From Balaenoptera acutorostrata (Eukaryota; Chordata; Mammalia; Artiodactyla; Balaenopteridae), in the NCBI RefSeq assembly GCF_949987535.1, contig NC_080069.1:37127269-37191268 (forward strand): a DNA stretch of 64,000 nt. Reading direction: 5' to 3'. Position 1 is the first letter of the stretch; every line of letters begins with the position of its first letter. A program made the translations under genes and the position numbers. This document shows positions 35,455 to 46,599 of this stretch, one piece after another. Below the pieces are notes generated by a model, which searched no databases, was not told the DNA's origin, and was given only the letters and a program-made list of their open reading frames with translations.

Positions 35455-35815
35455 TTAGTCAGGACACTTTCAATTCAAACCAGTATTAATAAGAAAATGG
35501 GAATTTATTGAATTATGTAACTGAAAAGTTTATCTATCTTCAGGCATAGCTGGATCCAGGCACTCCACTGATGCTATCAGAACTTAGCCTCATCCTTTCC
35601 CTCTCAGTTCAGCTCTCCTCCATGTTGGTTCTTTTATCAGGCGGGCTCACGACTGGGGGCAGATGCTAGGAGGTTCAGGCTTATTCTTCATCCTCCCTGA
35701 AACCCCAGAAAAAGAAGTCTCTGTCATAACAGTTTAAACAAACATCCCCTATTTGAGTCTTCTGAGCTGGACTTGGATCACATACACGAATCTGGACCAG
35801 TCACTGGGACATGGT
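35455..35815 (+). mobile_element. Unclassified eutherian interspersed repeat, second copy
   Basis: 'GGACACTTTCAATTCAAACC', 'AATGGGAATTTATTGAATTA', 'GGCATAGCTGGATCCAGGCA' and 'CATGTTGGTTCTTTTATCAG' are in the order of the family also suspected at 23240-23520. The name is not known to me. It ends at a G16 run. Confidence 0.45.
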
Positions 35816-35831
35816 GGGGGGGGGGGGGGGG
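35816..35831. repeat. Poly-G tract (G16)
   Basis: Sixteen consecutive guanines. Capable in principle of G-quadruplex formation on the plus strand. Confidence 0.9.
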
Positions 35832-36417
35832 CTTGGTTCATTCCTCCAGGCCTGGGGCAGGCGCCCAGTGCTGGATCCAGACATGAAGGTAGTCAGAGAC
35901 TTAAGAGCAGAGAAGTAAGAGCTTTTCTAGAAAAATATGGACTATATGATTAAAAGAAGGGAGAATAAACCCTAGGCAGGAAAACAATTGTGCCCAATTC
36001 AGCATATAATTATCAACAGACTAATATTCACAACTGGTCTATTTTGAACTTCATAATTCAGGTTGATTAACGGGACCAGTGCTTTGCAACTTTTGTATAT
36101 CTTAATTCACATATAAGAATTATAATGTGCGTAGGCAGCCTGGGGTAAGCGGAAGGGTGGGGGAGGAATTTGGGATCCCGGCAGAGGCTGCTGTAGGATT
36201 GATTGGCCAGGGACTCCAAATGTCCCAAGTGCTGCGAGAAGCAATAACTTGTGTTGGGGTCAGATCTCGGGAATCTCTATGTTTAGGGCATAATACTGGT
36301 ACTTAAGGCCCAAAGTGGCCATTTAGTAATTTAAAAAATATATGACAGCATAGTTCAAAGTTTATTGTGATCTGTATCCTAATACCTTCCCCTCCTCACC
36401 ACACCCCACCTCACCTC
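35832..36417. other. Stretch without recognised genes or repeats
   Basis: Nothing supportable on either strand. Confidence 0.4.
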
Positions 36418-36720
36418 CAAAATGGCAATCGTTCATTGAGCAATTATTAACTGAACACATGATGTGTGTCAAGTGCTGTTTTAGGCCCTTGGAATACATC
36501 AGTGAATAAAACAAAGATCTTCGTCTGGCTGTGTTTCTTTCAAATACCTGTAGGTCAGTAGAGACAGACAATAAGCAATAAACATAATAAATCAGTAAAT
36601 TATAAAATGTATTAGAAGGTGGTAAGTGTTAGAGAAAGACAGAAAAAGTAGAGCAAGGGAAAAAGGTTATTTCAAGAAGGATTCTTGAAATGCCTCTGCC
36701 TCCAGTAGTTTGAGTCTACA
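36418..36720 (-). mobile_element. L2 3'-end fragment
   Basis: Antisense L2: 'TTCATTGAGCAATTATTAAC', 'GTCAAGTGCTGTTTTAGGCC', 'ACATCAGTGAATAAAACAAA', 'AGAGACAGACAATAAGCAAT' and 'GTAGAGCAAGGGAAAAAGG'. Confidence 0.75.
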
Positions 36721-37034
36721 AATTTCAGGAGACTTAAGAATGGTTCACCCCCTTTACGAAGTGTTTCAATATCCAGCTCTGGGCATCAGAGCATACCTGG
36801 ACGCTCCGAGCCTGGGTCTGCAATGGCAAGGAAGGCCAAGGCTTTTGCACAGAAGTACAGCTAATGTCAAATACCAACGTGGAAATGCCAACATGTTCTC
36901 TCACACTTCAGACCTGGAAGGGACATTCAAGGTTAAAGTCCCCCTCCTCCAGCTTGTGCAGTGGATGAGGGTGGCAACAGGCTCGCCTCCGACTGGGGCT
37001 CTTGTGTGAGGGCACACAAGTCTCAGCGGGGGGC
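36721..37034. other. Stretch without recognised genes or repeats
   Basis: One 99-codon frame (36710-37009, plus) is opposed by a minus-strand frame and has no family match. Confidence 0.4.
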
Positions 37035-37556
37035 TGTATTGGTTATCTCTAACTGCATGATAAACTATCCCAACATTTAGTAGCTTAAAACAGTGACTTT
37101 TCAAATCTCGCAGTTCCTGTGGGTCAGGCATGGGCATGGTTTAGAGGGGTCCTCTCCTTCAGGGTCATGCACAGGCTGTGATGGAGTTATTGGCTCCACT
37201 CACCTGCAAACCTGTAACAGAGGTTCAGCTGAGGCAGGATCCACTTCCAAGTTCACTGGTGGTTGTTCGCAGGGCTCAGTTCCTCCAGGCCTGTTAGAGT
37301 GAGGGCCTCAGCCCCTTACCGGCTGTTGCCCAGAAGCCACCCGCAGACCCTTGCTATGTGGGCCTCTCCAACGTGGCGACTTCTTCATCAAAGCCGGTGA
37401 GAGAGAGTGTGTGCCAGGAAGATGGAAGTTGCAATCTTGTAACCCAAACATAGAGCAAGTCAGCAGACCCAGCCTGCGCCCAGGGCAAGGATGGCATCAG
37501 GGTGTGTCTACCAGGAGGTGGGAATTGTTGTGAGCCGTCCTCAAAGTCAGCCTACC
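37035..37556 (-). mobile_element. MLT1-type MaLR solo LTR
   Basis: Antisense MLT1-like LTR of an ancient ERVL-MaLR element. Landmarks: 'TGTATTGGTTATCTCTAACT' at the end, 'TAGTAGCTTAAAACAGTGAC', 'TTCCTGTGGGTCAGGCATGG', 'TGCTATGTGGGCCTCTCCAA' and 'GAAGATGGAAGTTGCAATCT'. It is an old, non-coding LTR remnant with no internal viral genes. Confidence 0.8.
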
Positions 37557-39014
37557 CTGAGGACCCTGGACTCTGCGTTCAGGATTTCTCTGAGTCTTGC
37601 TGCCTGGGTTCCTGGCACTCTGTTTTCTACTAAGTGACAATACAGCCCATTTCCACCCTGTGATTCCCTTAGTTGCGAACACCAGGGCGCTCTTTCATTC
37701 TCTCCCTCCTTCTGCTCCTCCAGGTTTCTCTTCTCTTAGTGAAGTTCACCAAGGAGATCCCCATCACTCACCCTCCCTTGGAGGGTCCGCATTGGGTCCA
37801 CAGTCGGGTCCACATGATCACACAGCTGTCACTTACCCTACTGTTTACAACTTCATTTCAAATCTCCTAGCCCTAGCCAGACCCAACACCTACCAAACCC
37901 ACTGAGACTTGGGGAGGGGAAGCTTTCACTACAGGGAATTTGGAACAGGAAGCATTTGTCGAACTGAGAAGTGAGGCCCCGACAGGGAAGATCAGTGGAA
38001 ACGCTTGGTCAGTGTTCACTGCTATGGGGCATTTGCTGAGAGGACGGTTTCTCACAAGCTCTCAGATAAATGGTGATAATGGATGATTCTCAATAAAGAG
38101 TATTCTAACAGCCCCGTTCCAGCCCGGTCTATGCAAGTCAAATTGCATTGCAAAGAATAAGATACAACTGAGCTTTCCTTCTGAGATCCAAATAAGGCAA
38201 TTCCACAATTGATAGGGCATGGAATTGGGGGATGGCTGTGGTCTGTGTCACATTCCATTCATAATGGGACATACAGATAAACTGAATGGTGTTATGTCTG
38301 TGGTCTACAAACTAACACTATTCTGAAAGCATCCAAATGAAAAGTAAGATGTGCTGACATACACCTCCTGGTCCCTCCTCTTTAGTGCATTTTGCATATT
38401 TTATTATATGTTTTCTTTAAAACTCCCCTTTTCTATTTTGGCATCCAACCATAGTGGCCATTTTGAAACTCTGTCTGCTAAACATTTGAATCACTTATGT
38501 CTTTTGTCTCCCTTGCCTCCCTCCCTCCCTCCCTCCCTCCCTTCCTTCCTTCCTTTTTGCTATGATGCCACCCCTCTCATAACCTTGAATGCTCTTTGTA
38601 AACTCAGCTGACTTTTCCAAAGCAGTTTTACAAAACACAGCAGAGGGAGGCAGGTGAGGGCTACGATGCATTCCCCACAGCCCTGTGTGCTTCTCACCAA
38701 ACTGAATCCCTTGAAGCCTGGACGTCCTGAGATTGTGTGGCCTCCACCACAAGATTAAGGCATCTGGCTTCTTAGGGGAGGATGCCACTGACACCTCCTA
38801 CTTCTGTTCTTCTTGAGGTACCCATGTTTCTTTAAATTTATTTCTCCTCTTATCCTTACAGCTAGTTTTTGAAGAAAGCTTTCATTTCTACTTGGAGTCT
38901 CAAACATGTTGATAATGTCTCCTTTAGCTATTCTTTTTAAAGAAATTGTACTGTTTTTTTTCTTTAATTATGTGTTTGTGTACACATTTTTCTCTCATTG
39001 GAGCATAGACATTG
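37557..39014. other. Stretch without recognised genes
   Basis: Contains a CTCC/CTTC pyrimidine repeat at 38516-38557. Frames near 37597-37905 and 38495-38794 are not supported. No repeat families named otherwise. Confidence 0.4.
38516..38557. repeat. (CTCC)n/(CTTC)n pyrimidine simple repeat
   Basis: About six CTCC units followed by four CTTC units. Polypurine on the minus strand. Confidence 0.92.
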
Positions 39015-39401
39015 TGTTAGTTTACCAGGACTGCCATAACAAAGTACCACAGACTGGGTGGCTTAAACAACAGAAATTCATTTCTTACAGTTCTGGAGCC
39101 TAGAAGTCCGAGATCCAAGTGTCAGCAGGATTGGTTTCTTCTGAGGCCTCGTTCCTTGGCTTGGGGATGACTGTCTCCTCCTGTGTCTTCACGTGGTCTT
39201 CCCTCCATGCAAATGTCTGTGTCCTAATCTCTTCTTCTTATAAGGACAGCAGTCCTACTGGATTGGGGCCCATCCTATGACCTCATTTTAACTTAATCAC
39301 CTCTCTAAAGGCCCCATCTCCAAATATAGTCATGTTCTGTGGTCCTGGGGTTTGGATGTCAACATATGAGTTTTCGGGGGGGCACTTTTTAGCCCATAAC
39401 A
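39015..39401 (-). mobile_element. MST/MLT-type MaLR solo LTR
   Basis: About 387 bp with TGTTAG at one end and CATAACA at the other, i.e. TG...CA termini. Antisense landmarks in order are 'CATAACAAAGTACCACAGAC', 'TGGGTGGCTTAAACAACAGA', 'TTCTTATAAGGACAGCAGTC', 'AAAGGCCCCATCTCCAAATA' and 'CAACATATGAGTTTTCGGGG'. It is an ancient ERVL-MaLR LTR. No internal region or viral gene is present. Confidence 0.85.
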
Positions 39402-39454
39402 GTCATAAAATACAGATAAGCAAAAAGAAGATTAAAAAGGCTCATATAATCTCA

Positions 39455-39975
39455 GAATTTTTGGCCTTCCAGTGGCTTCTGGTTGTGCTTAGCATAAATT
39501 CCAGGCCTCTTACTTCAGCTATAATTCCCTACCTATTCTGCCCTCATCTCTCTCATTCATCTCCTCGCTCCCTTACTCCCAGCCCGCTGGCTTCCCTGCA
39601 CAAGCCTGGGCCTGTCCTTCTCAGGGCCTTTGCATGGGCTATTCCCAGGTGTGTGCATAGCTGTTGGCTTTCTGGTCATGGACTCAGCTCAAATACAGAA
39701 GATCACAGAGGCTTCTGTGACCCCTGCCTAATGTCTCTCTCTCCCCAGGCATTGTAGAGCAGAGCTTCTCCACCCCAGCTCTACTGACATCTTGGGCTGG
39801 TCAATTCTCTGCTGAGCAGGCATTCAGTGAGCATTAGCTGTTATTATTCTCGCTCATTACCCTGATGTTTTCCTATATATGTGTTTGTTTATTAGTCTGT
39901 GAATGTCACAAGGCAGGTGCCTAGAACACTGCACAGCACATAGTAGGTGCTCAGTAACTGCATGTTGAAAGAAGG
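39455..39975 (+). mobile_element. L2 3' region, interrupted by a MER20-like piece
   Basis: Sense L2: 'TTGTGCTTAGCATAAATTCC', 'GGGCCTTTGCATGGGCTATT', 'CAGCTCAAATACAGAAGATC', 'GAATGTCACAAGGCAGGTGC', 'AGCACATAGTAGGTGCTCAG'. A ~60-bp DNA-transposon piece lies inside at 39755-39815. Confidence 0.8.
39755..39815 (-). mobile_element. MER20-like hAT fragment inside L2
   Basis: 'GAGCTTCTCCACCCCAGCTC', 'TACTGACATCTTGGGCTGG' and 'TCAATTCTCTGCTG' match the same terminal segment that is seen complete at 47813-48017. Confidence 0.65.
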
Positions 39976-40004
39976 GGTGGCCCTACTAGGATAGAAGGCC
40001 GCTG

Positions 40005-40095
40005 CCTGTTGTGTTCAGAGACACACCTCTAGTGCAGGTGGCACACGGCACCTGGTGCATAGTAGGTGTTCAATAAATATGTTTTGAATGAATAG
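40005..40095 (+). mobile_element. Second L2 3' terminus
   Basis: 'GTGCATAGTAGGTGTTCAAT' followed by AAATATGTTTTGAATGAAT is a complete L2 3' end, only about 100 bp beyond the preceding one. Confidence 0.75.
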
Positions 40096-40697
40096 AATAT
40101 TTACTGTAAACTGGCCCATGCAGGTATATATTTCCTCAACCTGCTTTTCCTTATTGATTGCCCTTCCTGCCATCCTTTTCTTTTTTTCCCAGGAACTTTT
40201 GAGGAAATCAGAGAACAGACCTGGCCTCTTCTCCTTCTCTGATGTGACTCCTACATCCAGGTGGCCTTTAAGGTCCCTGACCCCTCAAGGTTCCAAGTCC
40301 AAGCTTGATCTCCCCTCCCCCAAGCCCTGGTCCCCACTCCTCTCCCATCTCAATCCACGCCCTGGGGCAGTGACCATCTTGCCTGCTTCCTGAAACGAGC
40401 CATGGCCTCCTGCTTCCATGGCTCACAGGCGAGTGTGTGGTCACAACACCCTACGAGTGGAGTCACAATCACCCAGAGAAGCGTAGAGGATATTCAGGCC
40501 CCAAATGTCATGCCTGTTACTGCGTGGAAGATACCAAATACCTGTTTCGTGAGCCTCTCAACCAGCCAACCACACAGCGAAGGAAGGTTCACAATATCCA
40601 TAAGTGACGTGCGTGGTCTGGGTCCCGGTCTAGATCTGTCATCATACCACATTAGTTCTCTGTGCCGGGAGGAGGTGGAACAGGGCATTTCTAGTTA
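40096..40697. other. Stretch without recognised genes or repeats
   Basis: Two frames of about 100 codons (40088-40393, 40402-40698, plus) have no family match and no splice context. Confidence 0.4.
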
Positions 40698-41065
40698 AAA
40701 GTGACAAAACACACTGGTGCTTGCTGTGCACCCGGCACAGTTCCAAGTGCTGATTGCCTCCGGGAATTCCCCAACCACTCCACAGGGTGGGCTGCTGTGC
40801 TAGCACCTCCACTTCACGGATGAGGAAACTGAAGTCGCAGAAAGGTGAAATAACTTGCTCCAGCTCTAGGATGGCCAGCCTGTCCCAGTTTGCCTGGGAC
40901 TTGCCTGGTTTCAGCACCGAATGTGCCATATCTCAGCAAACTTCTTGGTCCCTGGCAAATCAGGACAGTTGGTTACCCAGCCCAGATCACCCTGCTTCTA
41001 AGTAGCAGAGCTGGAATTTGATCCTAGTCAGTGGACTCCGGAGTCCATACTCTTAACTGCTATGG
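40698..41065 (-). mobile_element. MIR SINE split by a MITE-like element
   Basis: Left half 40698-40870 ('ACGGATGAGGAAACTGAAGT') and right half 40983-41065 ('GTAGCAGAGCTGGAATTTGA', 'CATACTCTTAACTGCTATGG') are consecutive parts of an antisense MIR. Confidence 0.8.
40871..40982. mobile_element. MITE-like DNA transposon fossil inside MIR
   Basis: CCTGTCCCAGTTTGCCTGGG near the left end pairs with TCCCTGGCAAATCAGGACAG near the right end, so the element is a fold-back structure. It interrupts a MIR. The GGACAGTTGGTTACCC end is shared with 18651-18786. Confidence 0.55.
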
Positions 41066-41089
41066 AAAACAACGTACAGTAACCAAGGA

Positions 41090-41700
41090 CAACTCAACCC
41101 ATCAATTAATCAATTTCAGGGAGATATTCTGAAATGAATCTTACTTTCATAATGACAAAAAGAGGGTGGGTCGACACCAAAACCATAGGGATTGCAGAGG
41201 AAATAAAACCGCTATTTCCCCTTTACCTAAAATTATCCAGTTTATGCCTTAATCCGCCCCCCTTGTCATGGACCATAAAGACCTAGTCACTCATTTGATG
41301 ATCTCGATCCAGCAGGTGTCTCCATCTCTAAGATGATGAATCAATTATTTCGCATGTTAATACCAGGTGAACATAAAGCGTGCCTTGCATTTAGCTTCCC
41401 CGCTACATCACATACTTGGCAAAGCCTAAAGAAAACTGCTCCTTAAGTATTTCCTCCAACCAACAGGATTATTTCCTGTAGCTAATGATATGGCTTAGAA
41501 TAATAAAATAGGAACTTGAGGTCAGCTTTTGGACTGAGTTTAAATGTCTTTAAAGGGAGGAAAAAAAGCACCCCAGCTAAGCTTGATTATTGTTATTTGT
41601 CTTTTGCTCAATATATATTAACCTCATCATAAATATGCAACCACATCCCCTGGCTTACCGGCTTTTTCTTAATATAAGAGTGGCATTCTTGGCCTCTCTC
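41090..41700. other. Repeat-free stretch, candidate conserved non-coding element
   Basis: No repeat family is recognisable across about 600 nt. The sequence is rich in homeodomain- and SOX-like core motifs: ATCAATTAATCAATTT (41100-41117 region), GATGAATCAATTATTT (41334-41349), GATTATTGTTATTTG (41585-41600) and TTAATA cores. No open frame above 60 codons. This texture is typical of mammalian developmental enhancers, but conservation itself cannot be seen here. Confidence 0.35.
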
Positions 41701-41957
41701 TGACCCCCAAAATCTTGGCTAAAATCTGCTCAGGGGTCTTGGGCTGCTTGGCACTCTCTCTTTGGCCAACTGGTCTTCGTAAATCTGATTCTCAAACAGC
41801 CCATGAAAAAGGGGGCGGCATGTATCCCCCTCAATTCTGAATGTTACTGGGCTTGGTCCTTGCCTTAGACTGTCAGGGGACATTGGTGATGTTTGAGACA
41901 ATAAGAAACCTCGGAGGTTAACGAAGAACCATCCTCCTTGAGATTTAACCAAGCTTT

Positions 41958-42135
41958 AGAACAAGTTTTCATAGTTTACTGTGCATAAGAATCAGCTGGG
42001 GACTTTATTATGCTTCCCCAGTCCCACCTGGAGATTCTGATTCAGGAGACCCAATGTGGAGTCAGGCATCTTTGTTTCTGACAAGGCCCTCAGATGATCC
42101 TGACGGGCTTTGCAATCACACTGTGAGAAGCTCTG
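41958..42135. mobile_element. MER5-like hAT DNA transposon
   Basis: 'TGTGCATAAGAATCAGCTGG', 'GGAGATTCTGATTCAGGAGA', 'GGCATCTTTGTTTCTGACAA' and 'CACACTGTGAGAAGCTCTG' follow the MER5A/B order over nearly the full length. Confidence 0.7.
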
Positions 42136-42284
42136 CCCTGAGATGTCAATTCAGGTTCCTCTCACGTGTGCTTCTGCAAAATTTCCCATTTAAGAAAAAA
42201 TGGAAATCTACAATGTAAAGTGTTTGCCCTATTTTCTTGTTTTTGTATGTTTTGTTTAACTCCCCAATCCTGGGTATTTGAGCA

Positions 42285-42445
42285 GGCATGTCATCATACC
42301 ACACATTCATATGCCTCTGTGTAACCCACTCATTTTCATGGCTGTATAGTATTCCAGAATATATACAGTAACATCCAGGTTGGTTGCAGCTTTGGGTAAC
42401 TATGAACAATGCTACTATGAACATTTTTCTACATGTGGGCTTTCT
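42285..42445 (-). mobile_element. Ancient L1M fragment
   Basis: Antisense L1: 'CTCATTTTCATGGCTGTATA', 'GTATTCCAGAATATATACAG', 'TAACTATGAACAATGCTACT', 'ATGAACATTTTTCTACATG'. Old and diverged. Confidence 0.7.
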
Positions 42446-43264
42446 TTAAAAGATCTAAAAAGCAGAAGCCCATCTTTATAAAGGCCATCTCCAGTGAAGG
42501 CAAGTGTCAAGGATGGACTGGTTAGAGATTCTGGTGGGAAAAAGGGACAAGCAGGGCAGAGTAGGGAGCTCTCTGCAAAGAGATAAACATGTCTAAGTTA
42601 TCACTTTTTAAATTTTAATGAATTCAAATAAAATAAAGAAAAGTTATAAGAGACTAGATTTAAGGAAATATCTGAGCTGGAAGGCTCTAGCTAATCAATG
42701 CTCTAATTTCATAGTTGAGGCCCTGTGAAGTGATTTGCCCTTCAGAAAGGGCAGAAAGAAGAGCAGAAAGAAGAAAGAAAAAAAAATGGACTAAGTTATT
42801 TCATCAGGAAGTACTGTTTCTGAGAGGTTGGTAACACTGTGAACAAGCTATGTAGGTCAAACTGTTGCTAACAGTTGTTATGTCTTTTCCACATTTGCAT
42901 TGTAGTATCCCTGCATTTGAAATGAGAAGAGAAAATTGGTGTTCCAAATGTTTTTCCAAATGTTGTGTCTGAGCCCTGCTGGCTCTGTCACTTCAGCTGT
43001 ATCAGTGATGGAGAGAGATGTCAGCTACATAGCCAGGCCAGGGGCTGAGGCTGAAATTAAAGTGGGTCCCAAGATGCACATGCCCACACACTAGCTCCCC
43101 AAGATGCAGGTGCCCACATGTCAGGTCCCCAATAATCAGGTGCCCTCACTCCAGCTCAGTTCTGTGGGCACATGGTAAATACAACTAAGAACAGCACAGT
43201 CCCCTTCTTTGGGGGTGAGGTGGGGACAATCATTTAGCCACACTCTAGTTTAATGAGGTATCCC
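42446..43264. other. Stretch without recognised genes; holds a 30-bp tandem repeat
   Basis: No coding frame. An AGAAAGAAGAGCAGAAAGAAG purine stretch lies in two pieces near 42745-42785. The only structured feature is the minisatellite at 43071-43160. Confidence 0.45.
43071..43160 (+). repeat. Minisatellite, three 30-bp units
   Basis: Units start at 43071, 43101 and 43131. The first two share AAGATGCA, GTGCCCACA-like cores and a CCCC end; the third is more diverged (AATAATCAGGTGCC). Confidence 0.7.
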
Positions 43265-43440
43265 TTTCTTCACATATTTAACATGCATTCAACAGGCACT
43301 GGGTTCTATTAAGTGGGTGCACGAGATGAAGATGACAGTGTCCTGTCACCAAGTAGCTAGCAGGCCAGTGGGGAGATGAACAGGAGATGACTGAAAACTA
43401 GGACATGTGATAAAGGTGAAGTACACACAAAAAGATAAAA
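43265..43440 (-). mobile_element. L2-like fragment
   Basis: 'GCATTCAACAGGCACTGGGT', 'CAGGCCAGTGGGGAGATGAA' and 'GATAAAGGTGAAGTA' resemble the antisense L2 3' region. Diverged. Confidence 0.45.
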
Positions 43441-44489
43441 CTGTAAAATATTTGCAATGACCTCCTTCTTCACAGTCAAACCTCGACTGCCCAAAAGGCT
43501 CCCAGCTGCCTGACCCCTAGTATCAATGCAAAGATGCCAAGAGGCAGGCCACCACCAGAGGGCAGTGTGGGGATGTTGGCCTGCACGTGCTCAGATTTTT
43601 TGGTTTCGCCACCATTCCAGGATTGAAGATTACAAAGTAGATTTTGATTTCAGCATCAAAATCAATTATTAATTTTTCTTTGTCTAAGAAATAGTGCGTA
43701 TTGCTTCTACAATGGACTCCTATAGCTTAATACATAGGCTGAAAAATAAAATGAAGCTCCACAACTTTCTCCCTGGGTTGCAAAATTTGTATTATCCAAA
43801 CAAACATTTTTCATTGTTTTTCTCTCGCTCTTTTTCTCTTGCTGGTGTACAGAGACATAAAGCCTTGTCTGTAACAACCATATGAAAACGTGTAATCATT
43901 TTGATTTAAAAATGAAATAAAACAAAATGGAAAAGTAATATTTTTCCATTTCTCTACAGTTTAACTTAATTTGCTTTAGACCTCTGTGGACATATAGATT
44001 TTTATGATTAGGCTCATGGAGTAAAAGGATCATTAATACAGAAACAATGGTTTCACCAAACCACCAATGGGCCACTTTGCCTAGGGTTTCTCTCTGGTGT
44101 TCAGAAATTCCTTGGGTGAAAGAGCAATGCAACTTGACAGAAAATGCTAATTCTCCAGGAAATTGATGAAGACTGTCCGTTTCCTGCCTGCCAGTGGGTT
44201 ATGGAGGAAGAAACATGTAGTCAGTAGCAAATATATACTGTAACATACTCTCATATACTGTTTACTCTGATTTAAATTAAAGAAGAGGGCAGGCAGGGTT
44301 GAGGCAAACTCATTGTACAGTAGAGGATCCCAGCTAAGTGCTCCAGGTGACAGTTGAAAAAAATGCAAGGTCCCTGCCAAAACACTCTGGTTCCTTTAAG
44401 AACCCAAATTTGGCAAAAACTTCAACGCAGTAAAAATCACCATAGCTAGGTTTCTGATTTCATTTTTCCTTGAAACTATATGGGAGGTA
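43441..44489. other. Stretch without recognised genes or repeats
   Basis: AT-rich. Minus-strand frames of 77-78 codons at 43896-44380 have no family match. Confidence 0.4.
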
Positions 44490-44625
44490 GCCTGGCTTTG
44501 GCATGACTTTAAGAGTAGAAGTTGTAAATAGTCATCTTACATTCCAACTTCTAGTCACTGTGAGACCTTGCACAATCTGTGTACTTTCCTTCCCCAAATA
44601 TATAAATGATATTTTAACATGGATA
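44490..44625 (+). mobile_element. Probable MIR fragment
   Basis: 'CCTGGCTTTGGCATGACTTT' and 'CTAGTCACTGTGAGACCTTG' then 'GTGTACTTTCCTTCCCC' fit the sense MIR order, with high divergence. Confidence 0.5.
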
Positions 44626-45114
44626 TGGATGAATTTGGCCTGATAGGTACCTGGAAGAGACGCAGCTAAGTTTTACTTTTAGAAAATTATTAAAGTTTTG
44701 CCAAAGAATTTTATTAACAAAAACTTCTAGATAAATGCTTTGCAATAAAGTTAAGGATAAATTTATATTGTCTCCTTTGCCTTTCAGAAATTTCCTTCAC
44801 TTTGCAAAAAAAGAAAAAGAGAGTATATAATTTTTGACTCAGCAAATAACTGTGATTAATTTGATGTCTCTAAACTGGATGCTTTTAAGAGAAAGAGGCC
44901 AAGATTTTTTTGTTCTTGTTTTTGTTTTATTCTTCAAACTCGTGGACTAATAAAATTTTGATATTTATTTGTAAGAAATGTGGTAGCAGAAAGAAAGATT
45001 AATATTTAACACATATCAAAAAATTAACCATTGTGCCCAAGGCATTGCATTAGTTGTAGAGAAGCAGAAGTTCCACATGAAAGAGTTCCAACATTAAGAA
45101 GTCAAGGGGGTCAT
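44626..45114. other. AT-rich stretch without recognised genes
   Basis: Nothing supportable on either strand. Confidence 0.45.
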
Positions 45115-45290
45115 GAGGGAGAATGGGGAGAGTATGGCCTTTTCCATCAGCCAGACCTGAGTGTGAATCCCAATTCAGCTGCTTACAAGCTGTGTGATCT
45201 TGGATAAATTTCTTAACTTCTCTGAACCTTTGTTTCTGAATATAACAATCATCATAATCCCGCTTTTGTAGGGCTGTGGCTTGACAAGAA
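45115..45290 (+). mobile_element. MIR SINE fragment
   Basis: Sense MIR: 'TGTGAATCCCAATTCAGCTG', 'CAAGCTGTGTGATCTTGGAT', 'ACTTCTCTGAACCTTTGTTT'. Confidence 0.85.
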
Positions 45291-46204
45291 CATGCTTTCA
45301 GCTGATAATTCAGTACATAGTTGTTGCCCAATACAATGTCCACTGTCCTGGGATGGCACTGCTGCCCTTGAAGTGATAACAACCGAGTTGGGATCTAGAG
45401 AAGCAAATGCACCCTTTCCAACCCCAGGTCTGTATTTCCAACTACCTGCGGGGTGTTTCTACTTGGATGCTTTTCCCCCAAATTCAAAGTGTAGGAAACA
45501 AAGCTCTCCTTTCAGTCTCTAGGATGTGCTAGTTTCTGTGGAAGGTATGTCACTTTCCTGGTGACTCAGGCTCAGCCTCACCCCCAGCAGGGTCTTGCTA
45601 ATTCTCCTCCTGAGTCCAGCGGGCTCTTTCTCTGGGGTCTCTTCCCTCCCCGTCTCTCCTTTCCAGCTGCCTGTGAGCTGCCCACCCCTGATGCTGGGCT
45701 GCCGCTGTCTCTCCCTCAGGTGTCTTACCTTTTCACGAGACCCACCTGCCTCAGATCACTGCTTTCCAGCCCTTCCTGCTCAGGTGTTACCAGGAAAAGA
45801 CTGACCTCTGCCTTCACAATGTGGCCCTAACCTGCTTCCCTAATGTCAACCTGCAAGGCTCCAGTCTGCTCCTTTGGGACAGATAAACTGTGCCTTTGAA
45901 GGACAGCGTGGATGCCCTCCACTGCGCCTCTGGCCATGGCATTCCCTCCCTCAGTCCCCGACCGAACCCAACCACCCCTGGAGGCCAACGCAAGCCAGAC
46001 GTCCTCCTTAGAGTCTCCCTGCTCTCCGTTTCCCCTGGGGCACTGCTGCCAGTTCTCTGTGGCCTTGGACGGTTGACGATCTCTCCGTAAAAGGTCTTGT
46101 CTCCAGCCCAATTATGGATTCCCTGATGATGGTTTCTAGTCAAACTTCTGTAGCTTCCAGCAGCACCCTCAGCCATAAGCATCCCTTGTGGCAAATAAAC
46201 ACAT
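45291..46204. other. GC-moderate stretch without recognised genes
   Basis: Frames on both strands overlap (45561-45830 plus; 45814-46221 minus, 135 codons) and match nothing I know. Some CpGs cluster near 45930-46080. Confidence 0.4.
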
Positions 46205-46300
46205 GGGTGCAGAGAAGGCAAGACACTTGCTGAAGATCCCCCAGCCCAGCAAGAGCAGAGGGGTCTGGAACCCGGCTCTGAAGGCGGTCCCCTGGCACCC
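46205..46300 (-). mobile_element. MIR fragment
   Basis: 'GAAGATCCCCCAGCCCAGCA' and 'GGGTCTGGAACCCGGCTCTG' follow the antisense MIR core. Confidence 0.5.
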
Positions 46301-46599
46301 TTCCCACATCCTAAGACAGCATGAAATTTGCGATCCCCAGGTCCTGCACTAGTGGCTCAGAGCCTCTGGAAACTCTGGTCACACACAGACTCTAGTCTGT
46401 GGCTCCCCTGGGAAGATAAAAGTAGAAGTTGGGCTTGGGCAGCAAGTTCCGCCCACTCCCCCATGCCCCTGGTGAAAAAACAGGGTGTCACTTTGTTATT
46501 TAAATGTCCAGGGCCCTTCTTCCCTGTTCCTCACACCATTTTCATTTCCAAAACTCCCCCTTCAGCCTTTTAATCCAATAGCTACCAACCCACCAACCC

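Noticed and set aside
37035..39401. A single provirus between two LTRs
   Set aside because: The LTRs at 37035 and 39015 are of different MaLR subtypes, and the DNA between them shows no retroviral coding sequence.
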